The translations under genes and the position numbers were made by a program. From the NCBI GenBank assembly GCA_945889625.1, contig CAMDCE010000017.1, positions 20,266 through 84,265 on the forward strand: a DNA stretch of 64,000 nucleotides. Direction: 5' to 3'. Below, in pieces: positions 1 to 8,357 of this stretch. The stretch is from Asaia bogorensis. GTDB lineage: Bacteria > Pseudomonadota > Alphaproteobacteria > Reyranellales > Reyranellaceae. How positions within the stretch are numbered: position 1 is the stretch's first letter; each line of letters begins with the position of its first letter. Under the pieces are notes generated by a model. That model was not told the DNA's origin, made no database searches, and was given only the letters and a program-made list of their open reading frames with translations.

Positions 1-194
1 TGGGCGTGGAAGCGCCTGACCTCGGCGAACACGGCTCGAATCTGCTCGCGCGGCACGCCGTGGTTGACGATGAAGTAGAAGCCGATCTCGGTCAGCGCGA
101 AGCGCAGCTCCTTCGCGGCGCGGTCGAGGGCGCCGGGTTCGCCCGCGAGAAACGGCCCGAGATCGATGACGGGAATGGTTTCAGTGTCGGCCAT
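1..194 (-). CDS. Isopenicillin N synthase-like 2OG-Fe(II) oxygenase, N-terminal part only
   Basis: Only the first 64 codons lie in the window; the gene runs off the left edge. The visible protein begins MADTETIPVIDLGPF and continues with a GFYFIVNHGVP-type segment, the typical N-terminal DIOX_N part of isopenicillin N synthase-like non-heme iron oxygenases. The His-x-Asp...His iron triad would lie beyond the edge. The start at 194 is supported by an AGGAG Shine-Dalgarno just upstream on the minus strand. It closely resembles the N-terminus of the complete oxygenase at 4520-5581 (IPLIDVADFLAG, GFYYLAGHDVP), so the two are probably paralogues. Substrate unknown. Confidence 0.8.
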   Translation of the reverse strand, partial: MADTETIPVIDLGPFLAGEPGALDRAAKELRFALTEIGFYFIVNHGVPREQIRAVFAEVRRFHA

Positions 195-366
195 GACGCT
201 GCTCCTTACGCTTGACCCGGGTCGCAACGATAGTGCCCGACGATAATACCTGGGGGGAGCAAGGGTCCAGCCCGCGCCCGCGCTCTGCGAGCACCAGTCG
301 TGGCGGCGTTTGGCCGTTTGGTCTAGGGTCCGATCTGGCCTTTTCGGGCCTCCCGGGAGAACGTCG

Positions 367-2376
367 ATGACGCAGTCAAGGTTCGGCATTGCCGCCGTGT
401 TGGGCGGTCTTGCCGCTTCATGGGCCAGCTCGGCGGCCGCTCAGACCGCCTATCACACCGAAGGGGCCACGGGCTCGTTCCTGAAGCTTCTCGCCGACCG
501 GCTGGAATTCACGCTGAAGCAAATCCCGACGCTCGGCGCTCACCTGATGCGCCTGCCCGAGATCGTGGGCGGCCGGACCGCGCTTCTGCTGGTCGGCACC
601 GTGGTCGCGGGCATCGCCGCGGAGTATGTCGCCCGCCTGTTGCTCAGCCGCGCGCGGCTGAGGGGCTTCGACCGCCTGGTCAGCCACTCGCCGCTGCGCG
701 CCTTCGGCCGGGCCTTGCTGTTCGACCTGTTGGCGCTGGTGACGCTGGTCGTCGCCGCCCGCCTGGTCCTCGCCCAGATCGGCGATCCCCAGAGCATCGG
801 CGGAAAGCTCGGTCAGCAGGTCTTTCAGGCGCTGCTCTACTGGCGCGCGTTCAACCTCCTGTTTCGCGCCTGGCTGCGGCCAAGTACGCCGGAGGGCCGC
901 ATCGCGCCTGTCGACGATGCAACGGCGCGCGGCCTGCTGATGGGGCTGAACTGGGTAATCGTGCTGCCGCTGCTGGGCGGCCACCTTGCCCGCGCGCTCG
1001 AGATCACCGGCGCGGCCCGCGAGGTCGTCGGTGCCGCCGTCATCCTCTACGCCCCGCTGATCGCGGCTTGCCTGCTGTGGGTGGTGTGGCACTGGCACAA
1101 GGAGATGGCGGCGTGGCTGTCGGCCCTGGTGTCGGAGCGCAAGATCGGCCGCCGGCTGAAGCTCGACGCGGCGCAACGCTGGTGGGTCATGGGTCTCGCC
1201 TTCTACACCATGATGGGGCTGGCCGCGGTCTACGCCGCGCTGAGCAACAGCACCACCGCGGCGCGCGGCATGACCATGATCGAGTCGGCGCTGATCGCGC
1301 TGCTGCTGTTCGAGACCCTGATGCACCGCATCACCCGCCACATCGTGTCGGAGCTACCGATGGCGGGCGACGTGGTGGCCGACTGCCTGCGCCTGATCGC
1401 GAAGCTCTACGTCATCATCCTGATCGCCGAGGCGCTGATGGTGAAGGTGCTGGCCGCCATGACGCCGGACGAATGGCTGCCCCACGACCGCGGCGCCAAG
1501 GTCGCTGCATTGAGCCTGGTGGCGATCTACGCCTTCTGGCGGTTCGTGAAGTTCCGCATGGATTCCTACATCGCCGCCAACCCGCTACCGTCGGCCGACG
1601 TGTCGGCCGATGCCGAGGACGACGTCAGGGTCGCAGCGTCGCGGCTGCGCACCCTGATGCCGCTGCTGCGCGCCATGGCCGGGTCGGTGATCATCGTGGT
1701 CGGCGGCCTGCTCGTGCTGTCGCAGTTGGGAGTCAACATCACGCCGCTGATCGCCGGCGCCTCGGTGTTCGGGCTGGCGGTCTCGTTCGGCAGCCAGTCG
1801 CTGGTGCGCGACATCGTGTCGGGCGTGTTCTTCCTCGCCGAGGATTCCTTCCGCATCGGCGAGTACGTCGACTGCAGCAAGGTCAAGGGCACGGTCGAGG
1901 GCTTCACCGTGCGCTCGCTGAGGCTGCGACACCAGAACGGCCAGCTCCACATCGTGCCGTTCGGTCAGGTCGGCCACATCACCAACTTCAGCCGCGACTG
2001 GACGGTGGTGAAGTTCAATCTCGCCTTCGCCAACGGCACCGACGTCGAGCTGCTGCGCAAGACGGTCAAGAAACTGGGCACCGACATGATGGAGGAGCCG
2101 ACCTTCAAGCCGATCCTGATGCAGCCGCTCAAGATGCAGGGCGTGGTCGACATCAAGGACAACGCGGTGATCGTGCGCTTCAAGTTCATGGCGCGACCCA
2201 AGAATCCCAGCATGATCCAGCGCATGGCGGTGCGCCGCATGTACGAGACCTTCCCGGCGCTGGGCATCCAGTTCGCCCAGCCGAATTTTCCGTTCGCCAT
2301 GCAGGCGCCCGCGTTCGCAGCTCCGGCCGCCGCGTCGCCAGCGATACCCGCCGCCCCGGCGAAAGCCGCGGAGTAA
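367..2376 (+). CDS. MscS-family mechanosensitive ion channel with signal peptide
   Basis: Inner-membrane mechanosensitive channel of the large MscS class, 669 aa. The chosen ATG at 367 has a GGGAGA Shine-Dalgarno and gives a clean signal peptide ending ASSAAA-QT; an upstream TTG at 310 would bury it. Many hydrophobic segments fill residues about 45-440. The MscS pore helix and beta domain follow at about 455-560, with GASVFGLAVSFGSQSLVRD and FFLAEDSFRIGEYVD as family hallmarks. A C-terminal domain and an Ala/Pro-rich tail (last 25 residues) follow. Expected role is release of solutes during hypo-osmotic shock. It is far longer than the roughly 290-aa E. coli MscS, so it belongs with the extended paralogues. 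The gene ends 26 bases before the reductase and may be co-transcribed with it. Confidence 0.88.
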   Translation: MTQSRFGIAAVLGGLAASWASSAAAQTAYHTEGATGSFLKLLADRLEFTLKQIPTLGAHLMRLPEIVGGRTALLLVGTVVAGIAAEYVARLLLSRARLRGFDRLVSHSPLRAFGRALLFDLLALVTLVVAARLVLAQIGDPQSIGGKLGQQVFQALLYWRAFNLLFRAWLRPSTPEGRIAPVDDATARGLLMGLNWVIVLPLLGGHLARALEITGAAREVVGAAVILYAPLIAACLLWVVWHWHKEMAAWLSALVSERKIGRRLKLDAAQRWWVMGLAFYTMMGLAAVYAALSNSTTAARGMTMIESALIALLLFETLMHRITRHIVSELPMAGDVVADCLRLIAKLYVIILIAEALMVKVLAAMTPDEWLPHDRGAKVAALSLVAIYAFWRFVKFRMDSYIAANPLPSADVSADAEDDVRVAASRLRTLMPLLRAMAGSVIIVVGGLLVLSQLGVNITPLIAGASVFGLAVSFGSQSLVRDIVSGVFFLAEDSFRIGEYVDCSKVKGTVEGFTVRSLRLRHQNGQLHIVPFGQVGHITNFSRDWTVVKFNLAFANGTDVELLRKTVKKLGTDMMEEPTFKPILMQPLKMQGVVDIKDNAVIVRFKFMARPKNPSMIQRMAVRRMYETFPALGIQFAQPNFPFAMQAPAFAAPAAASPAIPAAPAKAAE

Positions 2377-2402
2377 CAGGATTATCAGTAAAGGAGAGTG
2401 AC

Positions 2403-3350
2403 ATGGAAAAGCGCAAACTCGGAAAATCCGGCATCGAATTCGCCCCGATCGCCTTCGGCGGCAACGTCTTCGGCTGGACGGCCGACGAGGCCACCTCGCA
2501 CAAGCTGCTCGACGCCTTCGTCGATGCCGGCTTCTCCTTCATCGACACCGCCGACGTCTATTCGCGCTGGGTGCCGGGCCACAAGGGCGGCGAGTCCGAG
2601 GCGATCATCGGCAGCTGGCTGAAGAAGAATCCGGCCAAGCGCGCCAAGGTTCAGATCGCCACCAAGTGCGGCATGGTGCCGGCAGAGGGCGCGCTGACGC
2701 GAGATCACATCAAGAAGTCCGTCGACGAATCGTTACAGCGCCTCAACACCGACCGCATCGAGCTGTTCCAGTCGCATAAGGACGACAAGGCGACGCCGCT
2801 CGAGGAGACGCTGTCGACCTACGGCGAGCTGATCAAGGCAGGCAAGCTCGGCGCCATCGGCGCGTCCAACTATGACGCGCCGCGACTTGCCGAGGCCGCG
2901 AAGATTTCCAAGGAGAAGGGCCTGCCGCGCTACGAGAGCCTGCAGCCCCACTACAATCTGGTCGAGCGCGGCCTGTTCGAAGGCGCCCTCGAGAATGAGT
3001 GCCTGAAGGAAGGCATCGGCGTGATCCCGTACTACTCATTGGCCAGCGGATTCCTGAGCGGCAAGTACCGCGCGGAGGGCGATGTCGGCAACGTCCAGCG
3101 TGGCGCCGGCGTGAAGAAGTACATCAACCCCAAGGGAATGGGCGTGCTGAAGGCGCTCGACGAGGCGGCCAAGAAGCACAATTCCAATCCTACCCAGATC
3201 GCCCTTGCCTGGCTGATGCAACGCAAGTCGATCACCGCGCCGATCGTCAGCGCCACCAGCCTGCAGCAGCTCAAGGACCTGATCGCCGCGCCGAACGTGA
3301 AGCTCGACGCGGCTGATGTCGCTGCCATCGACAAGGCGAGCGCTCCCTGA
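2403..3350 (+). CDS. Aldo/keto reductase
   Basis: NADPH-dependent aldo/keto reductase, 315 aa, a full-length (alpha/beta)8 barrel. The catalytic tetrad is visible: Asp48 and Tyr53 in FIDTADVYS, Lys88 in IATKCG and His125 in FQSHKDD. A cofactor-phosphate-binding region appears at the C-terminal side around QRKSITAPIVSAT. The ATG at 2403 follows an AAGGAGAG Shine-Dalgarno. A GC-rich hairpin lies 7 bases after the stop. The resemblance is to the general stress/aldehyde reductases of the YajO/YccK type; the physiological aldehyde or ketone cannot be deduced. Confidence 0.9.
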   Translation: MEKRKLGKSGIEFAPIAFGGNVFGWTADEATSHKLLDAFVDAGFSFIDTADVYSRWVPGHKGGESEAIIGSWLKKNPAKRAKVQIATKCGMVPAEGALTRDHIKKSVDESLQRLNTDRIELFQSHKDDKATPLEETLSTYGELIKAGKLGAIGASNYDAPRLAEAAKISKEKGLPRYESLQPHYNLVERGLFEGALENECLKEGIGVIPYYSLASGFLSGKYRAEGDVGNVQRGAGVKKYINPKGMGVLKALDEAAKKHNSNPTQIALAWLMQRKSITAPIVSATSLQQLKDLIAAPNVKLDAADVAAIDKASAP

Positions 3351-3357
3351 TGCTTAA

Positions 3358-3377
3358 GGCGGGCCGAAAGGCCCGCC
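3358..3377 (+). terminator. Hairpin after aldo/keto reductase
   Basis: GGCGGGCC-GAAA-GGCCCGCC forms a perfect 8-bp stem with a stable GNRA-like tetraloop 7 bases after the reductase stop. There is no following T-run, so it is either an imperfect intrinsic terminator or an RNA-stabilising 3' hairpin. Confidence 0.5.
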
Positions 3378-3403
3378 AGACCACTGATGTGTGAGCGAAC
3401 CGA

Positions 3404-4477
3404 ATGTTAGTGTTCCGCCAACTCTTCGATCCGACATCGTCCACTTACACCTATCTGCTGGGCGACTCCGCGTCGGGCGAGGCGGTGCTGATCGATCCGG
3501 TGTTCGAGCAGGTCCGCCGCGACGCCGCCCTGATCGCCGAGCTCGGGCTGAAACTCCTGTGGTCGCTGGAGACGCATGTCCACGCCGACCACGTGACGGG
3601 AGCGTGGCTGCTCAAGAACCGTCTCGGTAGCCAGATCGCGCTGGCCGCGGCGGGCGGCGCGGCGGGCGCCGATCGCCTGCTGCAGGACGGCGACCGCGTG
3701 AGCTTCGGCAAGCGCTCGCTCGAGGTCCGCGCCACGCCCGGCCACACCAACGGCTGCGTCACCTACGTGCTCGACGATGACAGCATGGCCTTCACCGGCG
3801 ACTGCGTGCTGATCCGCGGCTCGGGCCGCACCGACTTCCAGCAGGGCGATGCGCGTTCTCTTTACCGCTCGGTGCGGGCGCGCATCTTCTCGCTGCCCGA
3901 CAGCTGCCTGCTCTATCCGGCGCACGACTATCGCGGTCTCACGGTGACCAGCGTCTGCGAGGAGAAGAAGTTCAATCCGCGGCTGGGCGGCGAGATCGCC
4001 GAGGCCGATTACGCCGGCTACATGAAGAACCTCGACCTGCCGCACCCCAAGAAGATCGACGAGGCGGTGCCGGCCAACCTGCGCTGCGGCCGGCCCGGCA
4101 ACGAGGCCGAGATGCCGCCCGATCCGGCCTGGGCGCCGCTGCGCTTCACCTTCTCGGGCGTCTGGGAGGTCGAGCCGCACTGGCTGGAGGAGAACCTCGG
4201 CGCCGTGCGCGTGCTCGACGTGCGCGAACCCAACGAGTTCACCGGTCCGCTCGGCCATATCCGCGGCGCCACCCTGGTACCCCTGGGCGAATTGGCGACC
4301 CGCGCCCCCGAGCTGCCCAAGGACAAGCCGATCGTCGCGGTCTGCCGCGCCGGCAGCCGCTCGGCCCATGCCACGGCGATCCTGCAGAAGGCGGGCTTCA
4401 CGGATTTCGCCAACCTGCCCGGCGGCATGCTGCGCTGGCGCGCCGAGGGCCGCAGCGTCGAGGGCGGGGCAGCCTGA
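3404..4477 (+). CDS. Persulfide dioxygenase-rhodanese fusion (ETHE1/CstB-like)
   Basis: Two-domain sulfur enzyme, 357 aa. The N-terminal metallo-beta-lactamase domain (1 to about 240) has THVHADH with His58, His60, Asp62 and His63, then GHTNG His114, TGD Asp133 and YPAHDY His174. The RGSGRTDFQQGD signature is that of ETHE1-type persulfide dioxygenases, where the first His of the motif, the GHT His and the Asp hold one iron. The C-terminal rhodanese domain (about 255-350) carries the catalytic Cys314 in AVCRAGSRS. Expected reaction: glutathione persulfide plus O2 to sulfite, with the rhodanese moving sulfane sulfur to or from thiosulfate. No sqr or sulfide-responsive regulator is adjacent, so the substrate supply is not explained locally. 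Confidence 0.9.
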   Translation: MLVFRQLFDPTSSTYTYLLGDSASGEAVLIDPVFEQVRRDAALIAELGLKLLWSLETHVHADHVTGAWLLKNRLGSQIALAAAGGAAGADRLLQDGDRVSFGKRSLEVRATPGHTNGCVTYVLDDDSMAFTGDCVLIRGSGRTDFQQGDARSLYRSVRARIFSLPDSCLLYPAHDYRGLTVTSVCEEKKFNPRLGGEIAEADYAGYMKNLDLPHPKKIDEAVPANLRCGRPGNEAEMPPDPAWAPLRFTFSGVWEVEPHWLEENLGAVRVLDVREPNEFTGPLGHIRGATLVPLGELATRAPELPKDKPIVAVCRAGSRSAHATAILQKAGFTDFANLPGGMLRWRAEGRSVEGGAA

Positions 4478-4493
4478 GCGCCCGAGGCGCTCA
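4475..4493. terminator. Bidirectional hairpin between convergent genes
   Basis: TGAGCGCC-CGA-GGCGCTCA is a perfect 8-bp inverted repeat whose left arm includes the stop codon of the plus-strand persulfide dioxygenase gene. It sits 26 bases beyond the stop of the convergent oxygenase gene. No T-run follows on either strand, so the terminator call is moderate. Confidence 0.45.
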
Positions 4494-4519
4494 CCCTGAG
4501 CACTGGCGAAGGGTGTGGA

Positions 4520-5581
4520 TCAGCTCTGCCAGCGCGTTGTCGCCCGCGAGCCCGGGGCGATCTCCGCTTCCGCCGGCGCCTGTACCTTCTGCATGTGCTC
4601 GTAGCGCTGGGCGGCGAACCACAGCGCATAGTCGCCGAACTTGATTGGCGGATATTTTGCCGGCCGCTCGGCCGACTGGCATGACGGCAGGCACTCGATC
4701 ACCGTGTCGTGGTCGGGATCGCAGAAGAACGGGATGGCGTAGCGTATCTGGCCCGAGATGTTGCGCACGCGGTGCGGCGTCGACAGGAAGCGCTCGTTGG
4801 TCCAGCGGTGCAGGATGTCGCCGCCATTGACCACGAAGGCGCCCTCGACGCCCGGCGCATCCATCCATTGGCCGTTCGGCAGCAGGATCGACAAGCCCTG
4901 CACCTTGTTGGGCGGCAACAAGGTCATGAATCCCGAGTCGGTGTGCGGCACCAGGCTGGCCACCGTGTCGTCGCCGGCGTCGATCTGCGGATAGCGCGAC
5001 TGGCGCAGGATCATGTGCGGCTTGGCGAAGCGCGCATCGAAGTGGGACTCCGGCAGGTCGAGCGCCAGCGCATAGAGCCTGACCAGTTTCCGGCAGAGCG
5101 CTTCGAGCGTGCTCATGTATTTCAACGTCTGCTCGCGGAAGCCCGGCAGGTCGGCCGGCCATTTGTTCAGCGTGTGGAAGCGACGGTTGGCGATCACGTC
5201 GGGGTCGTCCGCGGTGCGCTCGCGGCGCAGGAAGTAGGCTTCGTTCTGGCTGGGCTTCTTGCCCTGGGCGGCGGCGTTGGGCGGCGCCTTGTCGGCGATC
5301 GGCATGTAGCCGATGGTGTGCTCGTCGACCTTGACCGCGAGCTTGGCCGCCATCGGCTGGGCATGGAAGCGAGCGGCCTCGGCGTACTGCGCGTCGATCA
5401 GGGACTGCGGTACGTCGTGGCCGGCGAGGTAGTAGAAGCCGACGTTCTCGAAAGCGAACCTGAGTTGGGCCGCCGCGCGCTCGGCAGCGCCCGGTTTGCC
5501 GGCCAGGAAATCAGCGACATCGATCAACGGAATCTCGCCGCCGATCATTTTGGCGGGCGAGGGTACGATCGTCTGGTCCAT
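4520..5581 (-). CDS. Isopenicillin N synthase-like 2OG-Fe(II) oxygenase
   Basis: Non-heme iron, 2-oxoglutarate-dependent oxygenase of the IPNS/ACC oxidase fold, 353 aa. The N-terminal DIOX_N domain covers about 17-120. The jelly-roll core supplies the iron triad His213-x-Asp215 (VPHTDSGF) and His270 (LSTPHRV), and Arg280 in RYAIPFF is the likely 2-oxoglutarate carboxylate ligand. The ATG at 5581 overlaps by one base the TGA of the upstream hydrolase gene (TGATG), so the two are translationally coupled. That coupling suggests the hydrolase and oxygenase act in one short pathway. The substrate is unknown; related proteins hydroxylate amino acids, hormones or secondary metabolites. Confidence 0.88.
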   Translation of the reverse strand: MDQTIVPSPAKMIGGEIPLIDVADFLAGKPGAAERAAAQLRFAFENVGFYYLAGHDVPQSLIDAQYAEAARFHAQPMAAKLAVKVDEHTIGYMPIADKAPPNAAAQGKKPSQNEAYFLRRERTADDPDVIANRRFHTLNKWPADLPGFREQTLKYMSTLEALCRKLVRLYALALDLPESHFDARFAKPHMILRQSRYPQIDAGDDTVASLVPHTDSGFMTLLPPNKVQGLSILLPNGQWMDAPGVEGAFVVNGGDILHRWTNERFLSTPHRVRNISGQIRYAIPFFCDPDHDTVIECLPSCQSAERPAKYPPIKFGDYALWFAAQRYEHMQKVQAPAEAEIAPGSRATTRWQS

Positions 5582-6396
5582 CACGGCTCTCCGAAGCGCC
5601 AGCGCAGGAAGGATACCACGTCCTTGACGCAGCGGTCGGGCGCGGCGTCGCAGATATTGTGCGGCATGCCCTCGTAGGCTATGGCCTGAGAATCCGGGAT
5701 GCGCTCGATCATGACGTCGTAGTTCCTGATCGAACCCACGGTCTCGCCGCCCGGCATCACGATCAGAGTCGGGCACTTGATCTCGCCCAGCCGGTCGCTC
5801 CAGTCGAGTGTCGCCATCAGGCCGATGAAGCGGCCGATATAGGCGGGATCGTTCTTGGCCGCCTCGTCGAGGAACCAGGTGACGAGCCCGTCGGGCACTT
5901 TGCCGATCGGGAAGCGGTCGGAGATGGTGTCGGCGAGGAAGGCGCGCAGCCCTTCCTTGGCGACGCGCGGCAGCCAGGTTGCGGCCTGGCTGTTCTTCAG
6001 GCCAGGTGTGGAGCCAAACAGCATGAGGCTCGCCACACGCTGCGGTGATTTCATCGCCAGGTTCTGCGCGAGATAGCCGCCGGCCGAGTTGCCGACGATG
6101 TGCGCCGTCTTGGTCCCGAGATGGTCGAGCAGCTCCGAGACGTCGGCGACCAGCCGGTTCATGCTGAGTGCCGGCGTCTGCGGCGGCACGTCGGAGTCGC
6201 CATGGCCGCGCAGATCCATGCGGACGACGCGATAGTGGCGCGAGAGGCCGGGCACCCAGGCATAGAAGCGGCGCGAATGGCCCATCGCGGCGTGCAGCAG
6301 CAGAAGCGTCGCGGCCGGCTTCCACGGGTCGGTGTGATCGTCGATGTGGTAGGCGATCTCGATGCCGTCGCTGGCCGTAAACTTCGTAACCGCCAT
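5581..6396 (-). CDS. Alpha/beta hydrolase
   Basis: Alpha/beta hydrolase of 271 aa with the nucleophile elbow GNSAGG (Ser104) and a C-terminal catalytic His246 in GMPHNI; LLLHAAMGHS supplies the oxyanion-hole region. It resembles 3-oxoadipate enol-lactonase/esterase-type hydrolases. The ATG at 6396 follows an AGGAG Shine-Dalgarno. It is the first gene of a two-gene minus-strand operon with the oxygenase at 4520-5581 and faces the divergent enolase-superfamily gene across 68 bp, which must hold both promoters. The bond hydrolysed, ester or C-C, cannot be told from sequence. Confidence 0.85.
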   Translation of the reverse strand: MAVTKFTASDGIEIAYHIDDHTDPWKPAATLLLLHAAMGHSRRFYAWVPGLSRHYRVVRMDLRGHGDSDVPPQTPALSMNRLVADVSELLDHLGTKTAHIVGNSAGGYLAQNLAMKSPQRVASLMLFGSTPGLKNSQAATWLPRVAKEGLRAFLADTISDRFPIGKVPDGLVTWFLDEAAKNDPAYIGRFIGLMATLDWSDRLGEIKCPTLIVMPGGETVGSIRNYDVMIERIPDSQAIAYEGMPHNICDAAPDRCVKDVVSFLRWRFGEP

Positions 6397-6464
6397 GCGG
6401 TACTCCTGCGGAGGTTGCCAAAACGCTGGCAGTGGCCCGTTATTCTGTCAAACCGGAGGCGCCC

Positions 6465-7511
6465 ATGATCATTGACCGTATCGAGCCGATTGCGCTCAGC
6501 GTCGGCACTCTTTCGCTGGTGCTTTGTCGCGTGACGACGAAGTCGGGGCTGACGGGCTACGGCGAATGCCTGTGCAATCGACCACCCATGCAGCAGGCGC
6601 TGGTCGCCACCATCCGCGACGCGATCGCGCCGCTCTATCTCGGCAAATCGGCAGATGACCGGACGGCGTTGAACCTGGCGGCCCGCCGGCGCTTCGCGAG
6701 CTTCGGCCGCGCCGGTACCGTGCTCAACGCCTTGGCTGCCATCGACATCGCACTGTGGGACATCGCGGGCAAGGCCGAAAGCAAGTCGGTGTCGCACCTT
6801 CTGGGCGGCGCCCGGCGCACGCGCCTGCCGGTGATGGCGAGCCTCGACAAGTACGACGACAAAACCAGGGTGCGGGCCAGGCTCGAGCAGGCGCTGGCGA
6901 CCGGCGTGAAGGCCGCCAAGGTGCATGAGGCGCCGCTCGACGTGATCGAGGAGGCGCGGCGCAGCGTGCCGCGCGAGGTGCCGTTCGTGGCCGACAGCAA
7001 CAACGCGCATACGCTGGCCGACATCCGCCGCGACGAGGCGCGCTGGCGGGCGCTCGATCTGCTGTTCTTCGAAGATCCGTTCTGGCCGCCGGAGGATCTG
7101 CTCACGATGGGCAAGATGGCGGGCGTGCCGATCGGCATGGGCGCCGATTTCGGCTCGACCGAGCAGATGGCGATCTATGCCAAGGCGCCGGCCATCGCCG
7201 TGTTGCAGCCCGATGTCTGCATGCTGGGTGGGCTCACCGAGGCGAGTCGTGCCGTGGCGATGGTCGAAGCGGCCGGCAAATCGGCGGCACCTCACACGCC
7301 CTTCATCGGGCCGGCCGCACTTGCCTCGTTGCATCTGCTCGCTGCGGCGAAAGAGGAGGGTTACTTCGCCGCGATCGAGCCCGGCGAGTCGAGGGACATG
7401 TACGGCAACGGCCTTGCGCGCTGGCAGCCTACCGTCGAGGTCCCCACGGGGCCGGGACTGGGCTTTGATCCCGACCCTGCCTTTCTGCGCCGCCACGATT
7501 GTGCGAAATAG
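6465..7511 (+). CDS. Mandelate racemase/muconate lactonizing enzyme family protein
   Basis: Enolase-superfamily barrel enzyme, 348 aa. An N-terminal capping domain (about 1-115) is followed by the barrel with a catalytic Lys around 149-152 (GVKAAKVHE). Metal ligands are Asp177 (VADSNN) and Glu203 (FFEDPF). The third ligand position, normally Glu, reads GADFGS with Asp228. His277 in APHTPF fits the C-terminal general base. The start at 6465 has a CGGAGG Shine-Dalgarno 7 bases away. Such enzymes abstract a proton alpha to a carboxylate (sugar-acid dehydratases, racemases, cycloisomerases). The SDR and Bug receptor downstream suggest an organic-acid catabolic pathway. Confidence 0.85.
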   Translation: MIIDRIEPIALSVGTLSLVLCRVTTKSGLTGYGECLCNRPPMQQALVATIRDAIAPLYLGKSADDRTALNLAARRRFASFGRAGTVLNALAAIDIALWDIAGKAESKSVSHLLGGARRTRLPVMASLDKYDDKTRVRARLEQALATGVKAAKVHEAPLDVIEEARRSVPREVPFVADSNNAHTLADIRRDEARWRALDLLFFEDPFWPPEDLLTMGKMAGVPIGMGADFGSTEQMAIYAKAPAIAVLQPDVCMLGGLTEASRAVAMVEAAGKSAAPHTPFIGPAALASLHLLAAAKEEGYFAAIEPGESRDMYGNGLARWQPTVEVPTGPGLGFDPDPAFLRRHDCAK

Positions 7512-7536
7512 ACACAAGGTTCGGGAGGAGAGTCTC

Positions 7537-8307
7537 ATGGCATCGCCGCTTTTCGATCTGTCGGGCAAGGTCGCCGTCGTCACCGGCTCGAGCAAGGGCA
7601 TTGGCAAGTCGATCGCCCTGCATCTCGCGCTGCAGGGCGCCAAGGTCGTAGTGTCCTCGCGCAAGGCGCCGGTCTGCGAGGAGGCGGCAGCCGAGATCAG
7701 GAAGGCCGGCGGCCACGCCACGGTCATTCCCTGCAACATCTCCGACAAGGCGCAGTGCGAGAAGCTGATCACCCAGACCAGGAAGCAGCTCGGGCCGGTC
7801 GACGTGCTGGTGTGCAACGCCGCCTCCAATCCCTATTACGGCCCGAACGAGAAGCTGCCCGACGACGTGTTCATGAAGGTGATGCAGAACAACATCCTGT
7901 CGAACATTTGGCTGATCAACCTCTGCCTGCCCGACATGCGCGCCAAGAAGGACGGCTCGATCATGATCGTGTCGTCGATCGGCGGCGTGCGCGGTAGCGC
8001 GGTGATCGGCGCCTACTGCATCTCCAAGGCTGCCGACATGCAGCTCGCGCGCAACCTCGCGCTGGAGTACGGGCCGGACAACATCCGCGTCAACACCATC
8101 GCGCCCGGTCTCGTGACGACGGATTTCGCCCGCGCGTTGTACGAGGATCCGCAGAGGCGCGCCGCGCGCGAGGCAGCGACGCCGCTGCGCCGCCTCGGCG
8201 CGCCCGACGATATCGGTGGCCTGGCGGTGCTGCTGGCCGGCAAGGCCGGCGCCTTCATCACCGGCCAGACCCTGATCGCCGACGGGGGCACGACGATCGG
8301 GGGGTGA
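7537..8307 (+). CDS. Short-chain dehydrogenase/reductase
   Basis: Classical SDR, 256 aa, with the Rossmann motif TGSSKGIG (residues 17-24), NAAS at about 94-97, catalytic Ser147 and the YxxxK pair Tyr160/Lys164 (AYCISK). A strong GGGAGGAG Shine-Dalgarno precedes the ATG, and the gene lies 25 bases after the enolase-superfamily gene, so they are probably one transcript. The C-terminal GQTLIADGGTT is typical of SDRs of the FabG/DHRS4 type. A dehydrogenase for a hydroxyacid or polyol made by the neighbouring enolase-family enzyme is plausible, but that is inference. Confidence 0.88.
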   Translation: MASPLFDLSGKVAVVTGSSKGIGKSIALHLALQGAKVVVSSRKAPVCEEAAAEIRKAGGHATVIPCNISDKAQCEKLITQTRKQLGPVDVLVCNAASNPYYGPNEKLPDDVFMKVMQNNILSNIWLINLCLPDMRAKKDGSIMIVSSIGGVRGSAVIGAYCISKAADMQLARNLALEYGPDNIRVNTIAPGLVTTDFARALYEDPQRRAAREAATPLRRLGAPDDIGGLAVLLAGKAGAFITGQTLIADGGTTIGG

Positions 8308-8357
8308 GGGGCGGCGGCTGATGTGGCAGTCTCCTCGCCAATGATCGGGAGGAATCA

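Noticed and set aside
420..3350. A 976-codon open frame spanning the channel and reductase genes
   Set aside because: Its first two thirds are a shadow of the mscS-type gene with an Arg/Pro/Gly-rich meaningless translation; only the part from 2403 is a real protein, and it has its own Shine-Dalgarno.
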